Positions 35,678 through 44,006 of a stretch of DNA of 64,000 bases are shown one piece after another. The stretch is from Nocardia vulneris. GTDB taxonomy: Bacteria; Actinomycetota; Actinomycetes; Mycobacteriales; Mycobacteriaceae. Location of the stretch: contig NZ_BDCI01000013.1 of assembly GCF_001613425.1 (NCBI RefSeq), positions 62,001 to 126,000 of the forward strand, written 5' to 3'. The translations under genes were made by a program, and so were the position numbers. The notes under the pieces are model-generated. The model did not search any database, had not been told where the DNA came from, and saw only the letters and a program-made list of their open reading frames with translations. The first letter of the stretch is position 1; each line of letters begins with the position of its first letter.

Positions 35678-35699
35678 TAAGTTACCCATGAGTAACTTA
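35678..35699. promoter_or_regulatory. 22-bp operator-like palindrome upstream of etfB
   Basis: TAAGTTAC-CCATGA-GTAACTTA has perfect 8-bp arms in an AT-rich patch between the divergent methyltransferase operon and etfB. TAGGGT at 35703 could be the -10 of etfB. Such a site is typical of TetR or GntR repressors; regulator unknown. Confidence 0.6.
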
Positions 35700-35801
35700 G
35701 CGTAGGGTAATGTCACGCCCGAGCTACTCACACGGACGTACGGCTCCCCGCTCGTGCGACCACCCACACGTGTAACCAGAACAGGAGGTCGACGAAGACC
35801 G

Positions 35802-36587
35802 ATGCCGAACATCGTCGTACTCATCAAGCAGGTTCCCGACACCTGGTCCGAGCGCAAGCTGACCGATGGTGACTTCACCCTCGATCGCGAAGCCGCCGAC
35901 GCCGTCCTCGACGAGATCAACGAGCGCGCCGTCGAAGAAGCGCTGCTGATCAAGGAAGCTCAGGGCGGTGAGGTCACCGTGCTGGCCGCCGGTCCCGATC
36001 GCGCGACCGAGGCCATCCGCAAGGCGCTGTCCATGGGCGCCGACAAGGCCATCCACATCAACGACCCGGCGATCCACGGCTCCGACGCCGTGCAGACCGC
36101 GTGGGTGCTGGCGAGCGCGCTCGGCCAGGTCGAGGGTGTCGAGCTGGTCATCGCGGGCAACGAGGCGACCGACGGTCGCGCGGGCGCCGTGCCGGCCATC
36201 ATCGCCGAGTACCTGGGCCTGCCGCAGCTGACGCATCTGCGCAAGCTCACCGTCGACGGTGACAAGATCACCGGCGAGCGCGAGACCGACGACGGCGTGT
36301 TCAAGCTGGAGGCCACCCTCCCGGCGATCGTCAGCGTCACCGAGAAGATCAACGAGCCGCGCTTCCCGTCCTTCAAGGGCATCATGGCCGCGAAGAAGAA
36401 GGAAGTGCAGACCTTCACGCTGGCCGACCTGGGCGTCGACCCGTCGACCGTGGGCGTCGCGAACGCCGGCAGCGCGGTCAGCGCGGCCACACCGAAGCCG
36501 CCGCGCACCGCGGGCGAGAAGATCGCGGACGAGGGCGACGGCGGCACCAAGATCGCCCAGTACCTCGTCGGTCAGAAGATCATCTGA
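35802..36587 (+). CDS. etfB: Electron transfer flavoprotein beta subunit
   Basis: 261 aa (FixA family). It binds AMP and pairs with the alpha subunit to carry electrons from acyl-CoA dehydrogenases to the membrane quinone pool. Signature segments: MPNIVVLIKQVPDTWSERKL, EEALLIKEAQGGEVTVLAAG, and the AMP-loop region IAGNEATDGRAGAVPAIIAE. It is followed after 33 bp by etfA in the same direction. ATG 35802 is chosen by homology; AGGAGG lies rather far upstream, at about 14 nt. Confidence 0.96.
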   Translation: MPNIVVLIKQVPDTWSERKLTDGDFTLDREAADAVLDEINERAVEEALLIKEAQGGEVTVLAAGPDRATEAIRKALSMGADKAIHINDPAIHGSDAVQTAWVLASALGQVEGVELVIAGNEATDGRAGAVPAIIAEYLGLPQLTHLRKLTVDGDKITGERETDDGVFKLEATLPAIVSVTEKINEPRFPSFKGIMAAKKKEVQTFTLADLGVDPSTVGVANAGSAVSAATPKPPRTAGEKIADEGDGGTKIAQYLVGQKII

Positions 36588-36620
36588 TTTCGCGCCGAGA
36601 CTGCTTAGGAGAGAACACAA

Positions 36621-37577
36621 ATGGCTGAAGTACTTGTGCTCATCGAGCACGCGGACGGTGCGATCAAGAAGGTCAGCACCGAGCTCCTGACCGCCGCCCG
36701 CAACCTGGGCACCCCGGCCGCCGTGGTGCTGGGCACCGCGGGCACCGGCGAGAAGCTGGCCGACGCGCTGGCCGCGGCGGGCGCCGAGAAGATCTACATC
36801 GCCGAGTCCGACGACGTGGACAACTTCCTGGTCACCCCGAAGGTCGACGTGCTCGCCGGCCTGACCGAGCAGGCCTCGCCTGCCGCCGTCATCGTCGCCG
36901 CCTCGGCCGAGGGCAAGGAGGTGTCGGGCCGCCTCGCCGCGCGCATCGGCTCCGGCCTGCTGGTCGACGTGATCGACGTGAAGTCCGACGGCACCGCCGT
37001 GCACTCCATCTTCGGTGGCGCGTTCACCGTCGACGCCAAGGCCACCGGCGACGTGCCGGTGATCTCGGTGCGCCCGGGCGCCATCGAGGCGTCCGCGCAG
37101 GCCGGCGCCGGTGAGAAGGTCACCGTCGACGTGCCCGCGCAGGAAGACGGCGTGACCAAGGTGACCTCCCGGGAGCCGGTCGTCGCCGGTGACCGTCCGG
37201 AGCTCACCGAGGCGACCATCGTCGTCTCCGGTGGCCGTGGTGTCGGTTCCGCCGACAACTTCTCGGTGGTCGAGGCGCTGGCCGACTCGCTGGGTGCCGC
37301 CGTCGGCGCCTCGCGTGCCGCGGTCGACTCCGGCTACTACCCGGGCCAGTTCCAGGTGGGCCAGACCGGTAAGACGGTCTCGCCGCAGCTCTACATCGCG
37401 CTCGGCATCTCCGGTGCCATCCAGCACCGGGCCGGCATGCAGACCTCGAAGACCATCGTCGCGGTCAACAAGGACGAAGAGGCCCCGATCTTCGAGATCG
37501 CGGACTACGGCATCGTCGGCGACCTGTTCAACGTGGCACCGCAGCTGACCGAGGCGGTCAAGACCCACAAGGGCTGA
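36621..37577 (+). CDS. etfA: Electron transfer flavoprotein alpha subunit
   Basis: 318 aa (FixB family). The C-terminal FAD domain is clear: VVSGGRGVGSADNFSVVEAL, GASRAAVDSGYYPGQFQVGQ, ALGISGAIQHRAGMQ and VNKDEEAPIFEIADYGIVGD. GGAGAG precedes the ATG. Together with etfB it supports fatty-acid oxidation. The operon ends in a strong terminator 20 bp downstream. Confidence 0.97.
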   Translation: MAEVLVLIEHADGAIKKVSTELLTAARNLGTPAAVVLGTAGTGEKLADALAAAGAEKIYIAESDDVDNFLVTPKVDVLAGLTEQASPAAVIVAASAEGKEVSGRLAARIGSGLLVDVIDVKSDGTAVHSIFGGAFTVDAKATGDVPVISVRPGAIEASAQAGAGEKVTVDVPAQEDGVTKVTSREPVVAGDRPELTEATIVVSGGRGVGSADNFSVVEALADSLGAAVGASRAAVDSGYYPGQFQVGQTGKTVSPQLYIALGISGAIQHRAGMQTSKTIVAVNKDEEAPIFEIADYGIVGDLFNVAPQLTEAVKTHKG

Positions 37578-37596
37578 TCCCGGCCGACCAAAAGTA

Positions 37597-37627
37597 GTGG
37601 CCCCGACTGAAATTCAGTCGGGGCCAC
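37597..37627 (+). terminator. Intrinsic terminator of etfBA
   Basis: GTGGCCCCGACTGAA and its complement (37597-37611 and 37613-37627) form an almost loop-less palindrome followed by CTCTTTCGTT. It also marks the left limit of the lower-GC insertion. Confidence 0.9.
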
Positions 37628-37722
37628 CTCTTTCGTTGCAGTGCAATCGGGTGACGTGAGCAGCTAGAGTTTGCGAAACATACGCGCTCTGCAAGCCCGA
37701 AGGGGACGCCGGGAGGGGTGGC

Positions 37723-38286
37723 ATGGTAGAAGGCGGTGAAAGTCTCGGAGCCCAGTCTGCGTCGTTGAGTCTGGATGGTGGCTTGCCGATGACCGCGCGG
37801 CAGGAACAATTCAGCCTGGCGTTTGTTCGCATGGTGGCTGCAGCGGCTGGCTGCTCGATCAAGAGCCATGAGACGGATTACGACGGCGTCGACATCACGA
37901 TTGTCGCGTCTGCGGAGTACACGAGGTACTACTGCCCAGAGTTCGAGATGCAGCTCAAGTGCACGACACAGAGTCGGTTGCTAGAGGCTGATCACCTGGC
38001 GTGGACACTGAAACGTGATCGGTTTCTCAAGCTGGTGAGCCCCAAACGGTTTGCACCGGCGCTGCTCGGAGTGCTGCTCATACCCGAGAATCCTGACCAG
38101 CTACTCGATCTTTCCGAAGCGGGTTTGACCAGCTCGAGCCGTATGTACTGGGAACATGCGAAGAAGCTTGGCGAGATCGAGGATGGTAAGGCCAGCAAGA
38201 CAGTGCACCTGCCCAGGTGCAACCTGTTTGACGTGGGCAGTCTTCAGGGCATCATGCAGGTAATCGGCGAAGGAGGTCAGTGGTGA
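37723..38286 (+). CDS. DUF4365 domain protein, nuclease-like fold
   Basis: 187-aa protein. RQEQFSLAFVRMVAAAAGCS is the typical DUF4365 N-terminal helix, and YDGVDITIV followed by FEMQLKCTTQ gives the D...QxK pattern of PD-(D/E)xK nuclease-like folds. G+C is visibly lower than in neighbours and rare-type codons are more frequent. The stop overlaps the start of the next gene. DUF4365 proteins occur in defence and mobile contexts, but a function is not established. The start ATG 37723 lacks a strong ribosome binding site; an internal ATG (MTARQEQF) is an alternative. Confidence 0.75.
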   Translation: MVEGGESLGAQSASLSLDGGLPMTARQEQFSLAFVRMVAAAAGCSIKSHETDYDGVDITIVASAEYTRYYCPEFEMQLKCTTQSRLLEADHLAWTLKRDRFLKLVSPKRFAPALLGVLLIPENPDQLLDLSEAGLTSSSRMYWEHAKKLGEIEDGKASKTVHLPRCNLFDVGSLQGIMQVIGEGGQW

Positions 38287-39437
38287 AGAAAGCTCCGCTC
38301 GACGCTCTGTCTGAGGTCGCGTCCTCGTTGTCGCCGCCGGCCGTCTCACAGTATCTGGCTAGTCATGACTGGCAGCTGGAAGCTCGTGACGACGACGTAA
38401 AGGAAATCTGGCGCCTGCCAGGAAAAGATGGCCTTCAAGGCCGGGTCATGGTGCCTCTGGCTACTGACTATGTCGACTTTCCCGTGCGTTTTCGTGACAC
38501 TCTCCAGGCGCTTGCCACGATCTACGACTGGGATCTCCGGCAATTAGCCGAACGCATCGTTGCGGCGCGTGCCGATCTCTTCTTTGTCCGGCTTGATCAA
38601 GAAATGACCGATGGGACGATCCCATTTCGTCAGGCAGAGACGACGTTGGAGGCGCTGTTCACGATGTTGAGGGCCGCCGCGACGACTGCTGATGATCCGA
38701 CGCATTCGCACCGTGGTAGGAGATCGGCAACGGTCACCGACTTCCTCGAAGAGGACATCCGCCTCGGACACACAAAACGCGGTAGCTTCGTGTTCACCGT
38801 AGTAACTCGGCTGGGCGATGTCGTGCCGTCGCATGGGGACGGATCTTCGGCTGTGCCTTTTCCTCGTAAGGTGATGACAACGTTGGCTACAGGTCTGCAG
38901 TCGACTCGGCAGCTAGCCCTCGATTGGGACGAGCGCGCTCTGGACAAGGCTGGGCAGCTGGGGCTGAGTGCCAGTCTGGTCGAGTCGGTCCTGGAAATGA
39001 CTCAGCCGGAAACGCTACGTGCGCTTGATTTGTCGTTCGATTGGGCGGCAACGATGCCGCCACCTGAAATCAGTGCCTCGCGGATCATTGTCGATCGCAA
39101 TGCAATGGCTGGTTTGCCGCGGGTGCGCGAACGGCTTGTCAGGCGTGAGGAACCGCCACGCTACGTGACACTGCTCGGTACTGTGCGCACGCTCAATCGG
39201 GACGACCTTGGCGACGAGGATCAAGAAGCCACAAGCATTGTGCTTTCCACACATGTGGACGGTCGACCACGAAAGGTTCACGTACCACTGGCTGGTGAGG
39301 AATACGTATGGGCGATCCGTGCGCACCAGAGTAAGCAACCCATCGTGGTATCAGGTGACTTGATCTTCGAACGCGGTGTTTGGCGGCTCACTGGTGCAAT
39401 CAGTGTGGACTCGAGCTTTGTCGATCGCCGGACCTGA
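38283..39437 (+). CDS. Unknown protein paired with the DUF4365 gene; OB-fold-like C-terminus
   Basis: 384-aa protein that I do not recognise. The start is GTG 38283, placed 5 nt after AGGAGGT and overlapping the upstream TGA (GTGA), so translation is coupled. The N-terminal third is mixed alpha/beta (VSQYLASHDWQLEARDDDVK). The middle is helical. The C-terminal 90 residues look like a small beta-barrel (YVTLLGTVRTLN, RKVHVPLAGEEYVWAIRAH, PIVVSGDLIFERGVWRLTGA), similar in pattern to nucleic-acid-binding OB folds. No membrane segment. Lower G+C than the surrounding genes. It probably works with the DUF4365 protein. Confidence 0.7.
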   Translation: MKKAPLDALSEVASSLSPPAVSQYLASHDWQLEARDDDVKEIWRLPGKDGLQGRVMVPLATDYVDFPVRFRDTLQALATIYDWDLRQLAERIVAARADLFFVRLDQEMTDGTIPFRQAETTLEALFTMLRAAATTADDPTHSHRGRRSATVTDFLEEDIRLGHTKRGSFVFTVVTRLGDVVPSHGDGSSAVPFPRKVMTTLATGLQSTRQLALDWDERALDKAGQLGLSASLVESVLEMTQPETLRALDLSFDWAATMPPPEISASRIIVDRNAMAGLPRVRERLVRREEPPRYVTLLGTVRTLNRDDLGDEDQEATSIVLSTHVDGRPRKVHVPLAGEEYVWAIRAHQSKQPIVVSGDLIFERGVWRLTGAISVDSSFVDRRT

Positions 39438-39484
39438 GTTCGCCTGCCGAGAAGTGGTGGGTGCACCGCGGTAGGCGTATCGGT

Positions 39485-40342
39485 TCAGTTGCGGTGCAAT
39501 CCGGCGAGCAAGGTGGTGAGGATCGGGGAGCGGCGCACGTCGCTGCGCAGCACCGCCGAGACCGGGATGCGCAGTTTCTGTTCGGCCAGTTTCAGTACGA
39601 CCAGCCCCTCGGTGGAACTCTCCGCGTAGAGGACGGTCCACGCGTCGGGCCGGTTGATCAATTCGAGCGTCGCGGTGTGGTCGGGCGGGATCGGCGGGCC
39701 GAAGGTGGGACCGGTGGGCAGCTCGGCGAACGCGGACCGAATCACGGTGTGCAACAGCACCTGTTCCTGTTCCGGCGGCAGCAGCAGGGGATAGCGGCTC
39801 AGGTCGGACAGCGTCACCGTTTCCCGGGTGGCGAGCGGATGCGCGCTAGAGGTCGCGATCACCAGATCCTCCACCCACAGCTGCTCCACCTCCAGTCCCG
39901 GCTGATCGACGCTGCCGCGGATGAGCGCGAGGTCGCAGTCGCCGTCCGCGACCGCGGTGATCCGCTGCCGGAACGGTTTGATCACGAACTCGATCTCGGC
40001 CTCCGGGTGCGTCGCTCGCGCGCCGGCGATGGCGGACAGCGATCTGGTCGCGAAGGACATGTTCGCGGCGAGCCGGATGCGCGGGCCCACCGTGCGCACC
40101 GCCGCCCGGATCGCCGATTCCAGGCTCAGCATCTGTTTCGCAAGGGGAAGTAGCCGTGCGGTGGCGTCGGTGGGTACCACTGATCTTGTAGAGCGTTCGA
40201 ACAGTTGCACGCCGAGGTCGCGCTCGAGCCGGGAGATCTGATGGCTGATCGCGGACTGTGAGATAAAGCACCGTGCGGCCGCTCCGCTGAAGCTGAGCTC
40301 CTCGCAGACAGCGACGAAGTAGGTGAGCTGCCGTAGTTCCAC
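39485..40342 (-). CDS. LysR family transcriptional regulator
   Basis: 285 aa. Winged HTH at residues 1-60 (LRQLTYFVAVCEELSFSGAA, then ISQSAISHQISRLERDLGVQ) and a substrate-binding domain from about 90. The GTG start has GGAGG 5 nt upstream. It is divergent from the NADH dehydrogenase gene with a 111-bp spacer, the classic arrangement for a LysR protein and its target. The effector is unknown. It converges with the DUF4365-partner gene over a 47-bp gap. Confidence 0.92.
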   Translation of the reverse strand: MELRQLTYFVAVCEELSFSGAAARCFISQSAISHQISRLERDLGVQLFERSTRSVVPTDATARLLPLAKQMLSLESAIRAAVRTVGPRIRLAANMSFATRSLSAIAGARATHPEAEIEFVIKPFRQRITAVADGDCDLALIRGSVDQPGLEVEQLWVEDLVIATSSAHPLATRETVTLSDLSRYPLLLPPEQEQVLLHTVIRSAFAELPTGPTFGPPIPPDHTATLELINRPDAWTVLYAESSTEGLVVLKLAEQKLRIPVSAVLRSDVRRSPILTTLLAGLHRN

Positions 40343-40345
40343 AGC

Positions 40346-40453
40346 GCCTCCGATTAATGACGGATCGAGATAAGAGTCATCTGCATTATGCGCCCTGACA
40401 CCTGAAATATCTCGCTTCCGGATGACGGTTGGTAATGAGAGAAGGAGGCTGTC
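40346..40453. promoter_or_regulatory. LysR/NDH-2 divergent promoter region with dyads
   Basis: This AT-rich spacer holds ATGAC...GTCAT arms about 14 bp apart and CGAGATA...TATCTCG arms further out. Such interrupted dyads fit LysR binding sites. GGAGG precedes the ATG at 40454. Confidence 0.45.
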
Positions 40454-41746
40454 ATGCAGTACGTGGATGCGGGAATCGAGACCGCGGGTGTTGTCATCGT
40501 CGGATCGGGATTCGGCGGGCTGTCCGCCGCCAAGCAACTTGCCAAGTCGGGTATCGATTACGTGCTGATCTCCAGCACGCCGGAGCACCTGTTCCAACCG
40601 TTGTTGTACCAGGTAGCGACCGGTGTGCTGGCATCGGAGGAGATCGCCCCGCCGATCGCGGGCATTCTGCGCCGGCACCGCGAGGCCGACGTGCGCCTCG
40701 GCAAGGTGGTCGCCATCGACCCGGACAGGGCGATCGTCACTTATGAGCAGGACGGCACGCAGCACCGGATCCGCTACGGTTCGCTGATCGCCGCCACCGG
40801 TGCCAGCCAGTCCTATTTCGGCCGCGACGATTTCGCCGAGAAGACCTTCTCGCTCAAGACCATCGATGACGCGAAACTGCTGCGCGCGCAGATCCAGCGG
40901 GTGTTCGCCGAGGCCGCGGGCGCCGACGAGGAGACCAGGCGCAGGCTGCTGAGCTTCGTCGTGGTCGGCGCGGGCGCCACCGGCGTCGAGGTCGCGGGTC
41001 AGCTCAAAGAACTGGCGAAACGGTATTACCACCAAGAGGTTTCGGTGACGCTGGTCGAGGGCGCGGGCGAGGTGCTGCCCCCGTTCGGCGGCGGACTCTC
41101 GGAGTACGCGAAGAAGTCGTTGACCCGCTCGGGCGTCGAGGTGCTGCTCGGCACCTTCGTCACCGATATCGAGCACGGCAAGGTCACCGTCAAGGACAAG
41201 ACCGGGGTCGAGCACGGCATCGCGGCCGAGACGGTCGTCTGGTCGGCGGGCGTACAGGCGGGCGGCTTCGCGAAGATCCTGGCCGAGGCCACCGGCGTGG
41301 CGACCGACCGCGCGGGCCGGCTGCTGATCAATCCGGACCTCACCGTCGGCGGCTACGCCGATATCTACGCGATCGGCGATATGACCTCGCTCAACGGCTA
41401 CCCGGGACAGTCGCCGGTGGCCATGCAGGAGGGCAGGCACGCCGCCGACATCATCCGCCGCAAGAAGCCGGCCGGGACCGCGTTCAAGTACTGGGACAAG
41501 GGCAGCATGGCGGTGATCAGCCGGTTCAGCGCGGTCACCAAGCTCACCGACAAGATCACCTTCCGGGGCGTGCTCGCCTGGTTCGTGTGGCTCGCGGTGC
41601 ACCTGTTCTATCTCGTCGGCTTCCGTAACCGGTTCGCCGCCGTCGCCTCCTGGCTGGTTGCCTTCATCGGCACCGGCCGTCCCGGTTTCGCCGAGGTGGA
41701 CAAGGCGCAGCGACCGGTCGGCGCCGAGGAACGCACCGCCGCTTGA
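40454..41746 (+). CDS. ndh: Type II NADH dehydrogenase (NDH-2)
   Basis: 430-aa flavoprotein that oxidises NADH at the inner face of the membrane without pumping protons. FAD motif IVGSGFGGLSAAKQLAKSG at the N-terminus, NAD motif VVVGAGATGVEVAGQLKEL at about 177, and the FAD-contact segment VGGYADIYAIGDMTSLNGYP. The C-terminal hydrophobic stretch (FVWLAVHLFYLVGF) anchors it to the membrane. Start supported by GGAGG. Expression is probably controlled by the divergent LysR gene. Confidence 0.93.
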   Translation: MQYVDAGIETAGVVIVGSGFGGLSAAKQLAKSGIDYVLISSTPEHLFQPLLYQVATGVLASEEIAPPIAGILRRHREADVRLGKVVAIDPDRAIVTYEQDGTQHRIRYGSLIAATGASQSYFGRDDFAEKTFSLKTIDDAKLLRAQIQRVFAEAAGADEETRRRLLSFVVVGAGATGVEVAGQLKELAKRYYHQEVSVTLVEGAGEVLPPFGGGLSEYAKKSLTRSGVEVLLGTFVTDIEHGKVTVKDKTGVEHGIAAETVVWSAGVQAGGFAKILAEATGVATDRAGRLLINPDLTVGGYADIYAIGDMTSLNGYPGQSPVAMQEGRHAADIIRRKKPAGTAFKYWDKGSMAVISRFSAVTKLTDKITFRGVLAWFVWLAVHLFYLVGFRNRFAAVASWLVAFIGTGRPGFAEVDKAQRPVGAEERTAA

Positions 41747-41779
41747 CAGTTCGCGGCGCACACCGCCCGAACACGACGT

Positions 41780-41812
41780 GAAGTCGCATCGCGCCACTCG
41801 CGGTGCGACTTC
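41780..41812 (+). terminator. Terminator-like hairpin after ndh
   Basis: GAAGTCGCA and TGCGACTTC plus inner CGCG pairs, with one T-G wobble, form a 14-bp stem with a 5-nt loop, 33 bp after the ndh stop. Confidence 0.65.
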
Positions 41813-42013
41813 GTGCTGTTCGCGCCGCGTTCGAATGGTGTTCACGGACAACGCTTCCGACGGCTGAAAGCCTTGTTTTCGGCGCGCGGGCGCGAACGCG
41901 GTGCGACGCCGGGATGAACGCACGGTGTGATCCGCATCTCGTTCACCGAACCGGCATCGCGGGGACACTTCGAGGTTGCTCCAGCGCAGCTTCAGCCTGG
42001 CTTCATCACGGAT

Positions 42014-42889
42014 ATGACAGCATCGCTCAGCGATTCGATCAGGGGTGGCGACCGGGCGAAGGGCGCGATCACGTCGGTGTTGGCCGCTCCGGCCCGCTCG
42101 ACGGACACCGGGGAACAACGAGCACGGTACTCGCTGGTTGTTTCCTCCGACACCGAGCACCGCATCGCGGCGCAGCGGCTACGTTACGGCGTCTTCGCGA
42201 ACGAGCCCGGTTTCCGGATTCCCGACAACGGCACCGGACTGGACGCCGACCGGTTCGACGACCACTGCGACCACATGCTGGTGCGCGACGATCTGACCGA
42301 GGAGTTCGTCGGCTGCTACCGCATGCTCCCGCCGGACCAGGTCGCCGCCGCGGGCGGGTACTACACGGCCACGGAATTCGAACTGTCCCAACTGGATCCG
42401 ACCGGACGGCGGATCGTGGAGATGGGCCGGGCCTGCGTCGTGCCGGAGCACCGCAACGGTTCGGTGCTCACCCTGATGTGGGCGGGCATCCTGCACTACA
42501 TCCAGCTCACCGGCTACGACTGGGTGATGGGCTGCGCGTCCGTGCCGATGCAGGACACGCCTGCCGACGCGCCCGGCGTGAACGTCCGCGGCGTACGTGA
42601 CCTGCTGCTCGGCCGGCATGCCTGCGATCCCGAGCGCCGGGTGCGGCCGTATCGTCCGGTCGTGGTCGACGGTCAGACCCTCGATGAGATGACCCCGCCC
42701 GCGCGACCCAAGCTGCCGCCGCTGCTGCGCGGCTATCTGCGCCTGGGCGCGGAGATCTGCGGCGAGCCCGCGCACGATCCGGACTTCGCGGTCGCCGACT
42801 TCGTCGTGCTGCTCGGGCTGGACACGATCAACACCCGCTACCTCGAGCGGTTGCAGGGCGCAGCCGCCAATTTCGACGGAGGACGGTGA
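42014..42889 (+). CDS. GNAT-fold N-acyltransferase, OlsB/hemolysin-like (Rv3027c-like)
   Basis: 291 aa. The core matches Acetyltransf_5/OlsB-type enzymes: AAQRLRYGVFANEPGF, DHMLVRDDLTEEFVGCYRML, and VEMGRACVVPEHRNGSVLTL with the preceding E and GR-C-V pattern. OlsB makes lyso-ornithine lipid by N-acylating ornithine, and it is usually paired with an O-acyltransferase, exactly as here. The substrate is inferred. The ATG 42014 is chosen because the homologous part begins shortly after; an in-frame extension from 41927 exists. The stop overlaps the next GTG (GTGA). Confidence 0.8.
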   Translation: MTASLSDSIRGGDRAKGAITSVLAAPARSTDTGEQRARYSLVVSSDTEHRIAAQRLRYGVFANEPGFRIPDNGTGLDADRFDDHCDHMLVRDDLTEEFVGCYRMLPPDQVAAAGGYYTATEFELSQLDPTGRRIVEMGRACVVPEHRNGSVLTLMWAGILHYIQLTGYDWVMGCASVPMQDTPADAPGVNVRGVRDLLLGRHACDPERRVRPYRPVVVDGQTLDEMTPPARPKLPPLLRGYLRLGAEICGEPAHDPDFAVADFVVLLGLDTINTRYLERLQGAAANFDGGR

Positions 42890-43923
42890 GCGACATGGTG
42901 TTCGACGCACCACCCGCCGAAGCGAAGGCGCACTCGTGGATGCCGTCGAGCCCGTGCGGGCCCGGCTGCATCGAGCCGATCGATGCGGTCGGCACCGGGC
43001 GCGTGCTCGGCAGGTTACTCGGCGTGGCCGGGCTGCTGATCAGCTTCCCGATGGTGAATCTGGTTACCCCGCAGGGCAAACGAGAACATCTCCAGCGCGG
43101 CTACGCGCGAACCCTGTTGAGTTGTCTCGGTATGGAATTGCGAATAGTCGACCGGCGGGTCGACACGAACGGGCGCGGCGCTGTCGATGAGGGCAGCACC
43201 GCGCCCGTTGCGTATGGCGAGCGAGGCGCCGGGGTCATGGTCGTGGCCGGACATATCGGCTGGACCGATATCGTCGCGCTGGCCGCGGTACAGCCGCTGG
43301 GCTTCGTCGCCCGCGCCGACATGGTCGACTGGCCGGTGCTCGGCAAACTCGCCACGCTGATGCGCGTCATCCCGATCGAGCGGGAAAAGCTGCGTGCGCT
43401 GCCCGGGGTGGTCGCGCAGATCGGCGCCCGGCTCGCGGCGGGCGAGCGGATCGCGGTGTTCCCGGAGGGCACCACCTGGTGTGGCCGCGCATACGGCAGC
43501 ATGCGACCCGCGCTGTTCCAGGCCGCGGTAGACACCGGGACCGCGGTGCAGCCGGTGCGGCTGCGCTACCTGGATCGGCACGGAAAGCAGTGCACGGTAC
43601 CGGGATTCGTGGGCGAGGACACCTTCGCGTCGTCGGCCAAGCGGGTGCTCCGCTCGCGCGGCATGGTCGCCGAGGTGGTGCTCGAGCCGCTGCAGCAGCC
43701 GGGCACCGACCGGCGGGATCTGGCGCGGCGGTGCGCGGCCGCAGTGCGCGGCACGGAGCTGTCGCGGCACGGCGAGTTCGACGCCACGGTCTGGATCGAG
43801 GCCGGATCGACCCGGGTCCAGGACCCGTCCGTCGCCTCGGACGCACCCGAGGTACGCAGGCCGGTGCGCCGGCTTCCGCTGCTGCGCGGTCGTGCGCGCC
43901 GGACGGAAGCGGTCGCCGGATAG
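42886..43923 (+). CDS. PlsC-family lysophospholipid-type acyltransferase, OlsA-like (Rv3026c-like)
   Basis: 345 aa. Acyltransferase motif I is VVAGHIGWTDIVAL (H-x4-D), motif II region MRVIPIEREKLRALP, motif III VFPEGTTWCG. A hydrophobic segment near residue 45 (LLGVAGLLISFPMVNLV) can hold it in the membrane. Coupled to the OlsB-like gene by a 4-nt overlap and preceded by GGAGG. The pair most likely builds an N- and O-acylated amino-acid lipid; a simple lysophosphatidate acyltransferase role is the alternative. Confidence 0.85.
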   Translation: MSDMVFDAPPAEAKAHSWMPSSPCGPGCIEPIDAVGTGRVLGRLLGVAGLLISFPMVNLVTPQGKREHLQRGYARTLLSCLGMELRIVDRRVDTNGRGAVDEGSTAPVAYGERGAGVMVVAGHIGWTDIVALAAVQPLGFVARADMVDWPVLGKLATLMRVIPIEREKLRALPGVVAQIGARLAAGERIAVFPEGTTWCGRAYGSMRPALFQAAVDTGTAVQPVRLRYLDRHGKQCTVPGFVGEDTFASSAKRVLRSRGMVAEVVLEPLQQPGTDRRDLARRCAAAVRGTELSRHGEFDATVWIEAGSTRVQDPSVASDAPEVRRPVRRLPLLRGRARRTEAVAG

Positions 43924-43939
43924 CTCGACCTATCGACGG

Positions 43940-43966
43940 GAGCGGCAGGGAAAACCCTTGCCGCTC
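43940..43966 (+). terminator. Terminator after the acyltransferase pair
   Basis: GAGCGGCA-GGG and CCC-T-TGCCGCTC pair with one bulge around AAAA, followed by TTCGTCGTTCT. Confidence 0.7.
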
Positions 43967-44006
43967 TTCGTCGTTCTACGCGGCCGGTCTGGTGCGTAGC
44001 GAGCGA

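Noticed and set aside
35724..37568. 614-codon open frame antisense to etfBA
   Set aside because: Shadow of two clearly real genes; translation is repetitive Gly/Val/Arg/His.
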